The notes beneath the pieces were generated by a model that ran no database searches, was not told the origin of the DNA, and was given only the letters and a program-made list of their open reading frames with translations. Both the position numbers and the translations under genes were made by a program. Shown here one piece after another: positions 32,287 to 34,276 of a stretch of DNA of 34,276 bases; positions within the stretch are counted from its first letter, which is position 1, and every line of letters begins with the position of its first letter. Source of the stretch: Caccovivens sp964594865 (GTDB taxonomy: Bacteria > Bacillota > Clostridia > Christensenellales > UBA1242); assembly GCA_964594865.1 (NCBI GenBank), contig CAZQMZ010000010.1, forward strand, positions 1-34,276, written 5' to 3'.

Positions 32287-32916
32287 TTTGCCATATCTTT
32301 TTTCAAATTCTTCCACAATCTGTTCAAAAATTTCGTTTTGATCTTTTGACGCGTCGACAATATGAAAACGTTTTTTACTCTTCTTTGCAAGGGTCAAATA
32401 GCCTGCACGCACTTTGTTGTGATATTCCACTCCTTTTTCTTCAATTCTGTCAAGAACTTTCAGCTTTTCATCCTTTCCTTTTCTCGCCATACCCACGTCA
32501 TAGCTTATGTCCAACAAAATTGTCAAATCTGGAATTGCGCCATCGCCAATTGCAAAGTTTGTTATTGTCTTCAAATCTTTCAGTTTCAAATTCCCCGCAA
32601 AACCTTGATAGGCATATGAGCTGTCGAAATATCTGTCCATAACCACAATTTTTCCGCTTGAAAGCGCTGGCTTGACAACCGTTTCAATCAATTTGCTTCG
32701 ACTTGCCGAAAACAGCAAAAACTCAGTTTGTGAAGAAAGTTCTGTCTTGTCGTGAAGCAAAATTTCTCTAATTTTTTCGCCAGTGTCTGTTCCACCCGGC
32801 TCACGAACCAGAATGAAATCCAAACCTTTTCCTTCCAAATATTGCGCAAATTTCTTTATCTGTGTGCTTTTTCCACATCCTTCTCCACCTTCAAAAGAAA
32901 TAAGAAACCCTTTCAT
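32284..32916 (-). CDS. tmk: Thymidylate kinase
   Basis: Phosphorylates dTMP to dTDP for DNA synthesis, 210 residues, full length. P-loop GGEGCGKST (10-18), REPGGT substrate loop, the DRY motif in VVMDRYFDSSYAYQG, and a LID region around VGMARKGKDEK. AAGGTGA precedes the ATG. It lies 41 bases after the dehydrogenase gene on the same strand and converges on the yabP operon. In many Firmicutes tmk neighbours holB and yaaR-type genes; those are not here. Confidence 0.96.
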   Translation of the reverse strand: MKGFLISFEGGEGCGKSTQIKKFAQYLEGKGLDFILVREPGGTDTGEKIREILLHDKTELSSQTEFLLFSASRSKLIETVVKPALSSGKIVVMDRYFDSSYAYQGFAGNLKLKDLKTITNFAIGDGAIPDLTILLDISYDVGMARKGKDEKLKVLDRIEEKGVEYHNKVRAGYLTLAKKSKKRFHIVDASKDQNEIFEQIVEEFEKRYGK

Positions 32917-32957
32917 TTGTCACCTTTTTATACAAAAGTTTTATTTTTTGTTGTTTT

Positions 32958-34091
32958 TCACTCTTCGTGAGAACAATGCTCATGCCCACAGCAACAGTCG
33001 TGATCTTCTTCCATATCAAAAATATATTTCTCCAAACTTTCTTGTTTATAGAAATTTTCTGGCATATATTCAGTTGTGAAATATCCTGCCGGTGCCATAA
33101 GCACTTCTGGAATTCTGTTCACAACACTGGCACAAGTCAATTCAACTGTGGCAGGACGCTCGATGACAACTCTGGTGTTTGGCTCTCCTTCGATTGTCCA
33201 ATCGTTGCAGTCGAACTCTGTGGAGTCATAGACCTTTCCAATACATTCTGTTTCAAGAACGATTCCTTCTTTTGTCATGGTTGTGACAACCGCACTCATT
33301 CCCGTGCAAGCACCCTTTGGAATTGTCATGCCAAGAGTGGAACTTTTGATCGCTTTTTTGGCAATTTGTGGAACACATTTTTGTGTTTGTGATTTCACTG
33401 TCAAGCCAAGTTTACTGCAAAGCCATCCGTTGACATTCCACATATAACTTGGTGCGTATTTGCCCGAATTGATAACTTTTTTGCGTTCAGCGTCGCTGAT
33501 TCGATCTGCTGATGCAATTTGCTCATCAAACTCCTTGACAGAAAGTCCAGCCCCGTGAGCACGTGCAAGCGCAATGCCATAGTCTTCCACATTATAACTC
33601 GACTTGCCTTTAATTTTGACAATTTTATGCGTTGCGCCTGCAAGCACACTGATCAAATTGCCCCAGAAAACATCTTGATATCCACTTCCACAAATTGTGC
33701 ACTCGTTGGCTTCTGCCAAGTCGTTGATTTTTTTAAAGAGTTTTGGATTGCTGTTTTGTGGAAAGAAGGCTTCTTCGCAAGTTGTGATGGCATTCACACC
33801 GCACTTTGCGCAGGTGAGCAGAGCATCTCCAACATCTGCCAACAAACTCATTGTTGTGACAATAACAATGTCAACTTCATGGTTCTCCAAAAATTTTTCA
33901 AACTCATTTGCGTCCTGAACCTTCACTTTGTAAGACTTCTTGTCACCGATAATTTCTCCAATATCTTTGCCAATAATTTTCTCGTCGATGTCGAAAGCTC
34001 CAACAATTTTTGCACCTTTTTCAAAAACGTATCTCATGGTGTAAATTGACATTTTTCCACATCCATATTGGACAACTTTGATTTTTTTCAT
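32958..34091 (-). CDS. 2,4-diaminopentanoate dehydrogenase-like NAD(P) oxidoreductase with Cys/His tail
   Basis: 377 residues with an N-terminal Rossmann fold (VVQYGCGKMSIYTMRY, a G-X-G-X-X-S variant) and a dihydrodipicolinate reductase-like C-terminal part, the layout of clostridial 2,4-diaminopentanoate dehydrogenase (ornithine degradation). Landmarks are VTTMSLLADVGDAL, TTCEEAFFP, GSGYQDVFWG and ARAHGAGLSVKEFDEQ. No other ornithine-pathway gene is in the window, so the true substrate is uncertain. The last 15 residues form a metal-binding-looking tail, HDCCCGHEHCSHEE. A strong AAGGAGGG site supports ATG 34091. Confidence 0.7.
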   Translation of the reverse strand: MKKIKVVQYGCGKMSIYTMRYVFEKGAKIVGAFDIDEKIIGKDIGEIIGDKKSYKVKVQDANEFEKFLENHEVDIVIVTTMSLLADVGDALLTCAKCGVNAITTCEEAFFPQNSNPKLFKKINDLAEANECTICGSGYQDVFWGNLISVLAGATHKIVKIKGKSSYNVEDYGIALARAHGAGLSVKEFDEQIASADRISDAERKKVINSGKYAPSYMWNVNGWLCSKLGLTVKSQTQKCVPQIAKKAIKSSTLGMTIPKGACTGMSAVVTTMTKEGIVLETECIGKVYDSTEFDCNDWTIEGEPNTRVVIERPATVELTCASVVNRIPEVLMAPAGYFTTEYMPENFYKQESLEKYIFDMEEDHDCCCGHEHCSHEE

Positions 34092-34110
34092 ATAATTCCC
34101 TCCTTGTATT

Positions 34111-34138
34111 ATTTTACTACATTTTCACAAAAATACAA
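34111..34138 (-). promoter_or_regulatory. Promoter of the dehydrogenase gene
   Basis: TTGTAT (34133-34138), a 16-base spacer and TAAAAT (34111-34116), giving a leader of about 13 bases that still carries AAGGAGGG. tmk may be read from here too. Confidence 0.45.
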
Positions 34139-34171
34139 AACGAAAAACGCAAATTTTTCAATTAGAAAGAA

Positions 34172-34207
34172 CAAAAAAGAGAACTTTTCTTTTCAGAAAA
34201 ATTCTCT
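34172..34207 (-). terminator. Terminator of the gene entering from the right edge
   Basis: TTTTCT (34185-34190) pairs with AGAAAA (34195-34200) around a four-base loop, and GAGAA (34179-34183) with TTCTC (34202-34206) across one mismatch. On the minus strand the stem ends in TTTTTTG. It starts a few bases after the stop of the partial frame at 34215. Confidence 0.65.
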
Positions 34208-34214
34208 CTTTGTT

Positions 34215-34276
34215 TTATTGTTTACTCATATATTTTTGTTTATCTTTTTTGCGTTTTCTTACAATCAAAATGATTA
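34215..34276 (-). CDS. Partial CDS, C-terminus of a gene beyond the right edge
   Basis: The minus strand reads IILIVRKRKKDKQKYMSKQ and a TAA at 34215-34217. It looks like the end of a membrane helix followed by a basic cytoplasmic tail. A terminator follows at once, which supports a real gene end. Only 19 codons are visible, so no identity is offered. Confidence 0.4.
   Translation of the reverse strand, partial: IILIVRKRKKDKQKYMSKQ

Noticed and set aside
1..34276. tRNA, rRNA, CRISPR arrays, insertion sequences, prophage genes
   Set aside because: No clover-leaf T-arm sequences, rRNA-like stretches, regular spaced repeats, transposase or integrase motifs were recognised.

Overview
The window looks like a chromosomal segment of a low-GC, spore-forming Firmicute, most likely an uncultured gut-type Clostridia lineage (Christensenellales-like is my best guess, and is inference). 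The reasons are the AT-rich sequence, the yabP-yabQ-divIC sporulation/division cluster, the comEC-holA pair, the dnaX-ybaB-recR order, standard TGA/TAA stops, Gram-positive lipoprotein signals and AGGAGG-type ribosome binding sites on many genes. I see no rRNA, tRNA, CRISPR array, transposase or phage module.

Layout. 1-3006 is a loose region: one lipoprotein gene flanked by non-coding DNA with repeated TTTTACAA motifs, a deletion scar joining the remains of an HxlR regulator and an NTF2-like gene, and a small membrane protein. 3007-4503 is an unrecognised 498-residue protein. 4631-18471 is a dense minus-strand housekeeping block: groEL/groES, argS, recR with an HD phosphohydrolase, ybaB and dnaX, then tpiA, pgk, dusB, a second HD protein, holA and comEC. 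18531-29792 holds two surface lipoproteins, one of them a 10.4 kb gene for a 3457-residue protein of about 28 fibronectin/Ig-like modules ending in a GLUG-like beta-helix. 30071-34091 holds a ferritin-like protein, an RluA-type pseudouridine synthase, the divergent yabP-yabQ-divIC operon, tmk and a 2,4-diaminopentanoate dehydrogenase-like enzyme. A partial gene enters from the right edge.

How genes work together. DnaX, HolA and Tmk serve replication and dTTP supply. RecR and YbaB sit in the classic dnaX-recR repair/nucleoid cluster. Pgk and TpiA are adjacent glycolytic steps. GroES/GroEL are the chaperonin. ComEC would form a DNA-uptake channel. YabP/YabQ belong to spore coat/cortex formation.

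Most notable observations. (1) dnaX has nine A residues followed at once by a zero-frame TGA, and the tau C-terminal domain continues in the -1 frame, so gamma and tau are probably made by programmed slippage. (2) Several genes have no Shine-Dalgarno but a -10-like box 5-7 bp before the ATG, which predicts leaderless mRNAs alongside ordinary SD-led genes. (3) The giant modular lipoprotein. (4) groESL lacks CIRCE but has TTTTGCAAA-type palindromes over its promoter. (5) Stop codons repeatedly sit inside terminator hairpins. (6) The HxlR/NTF2 scar.
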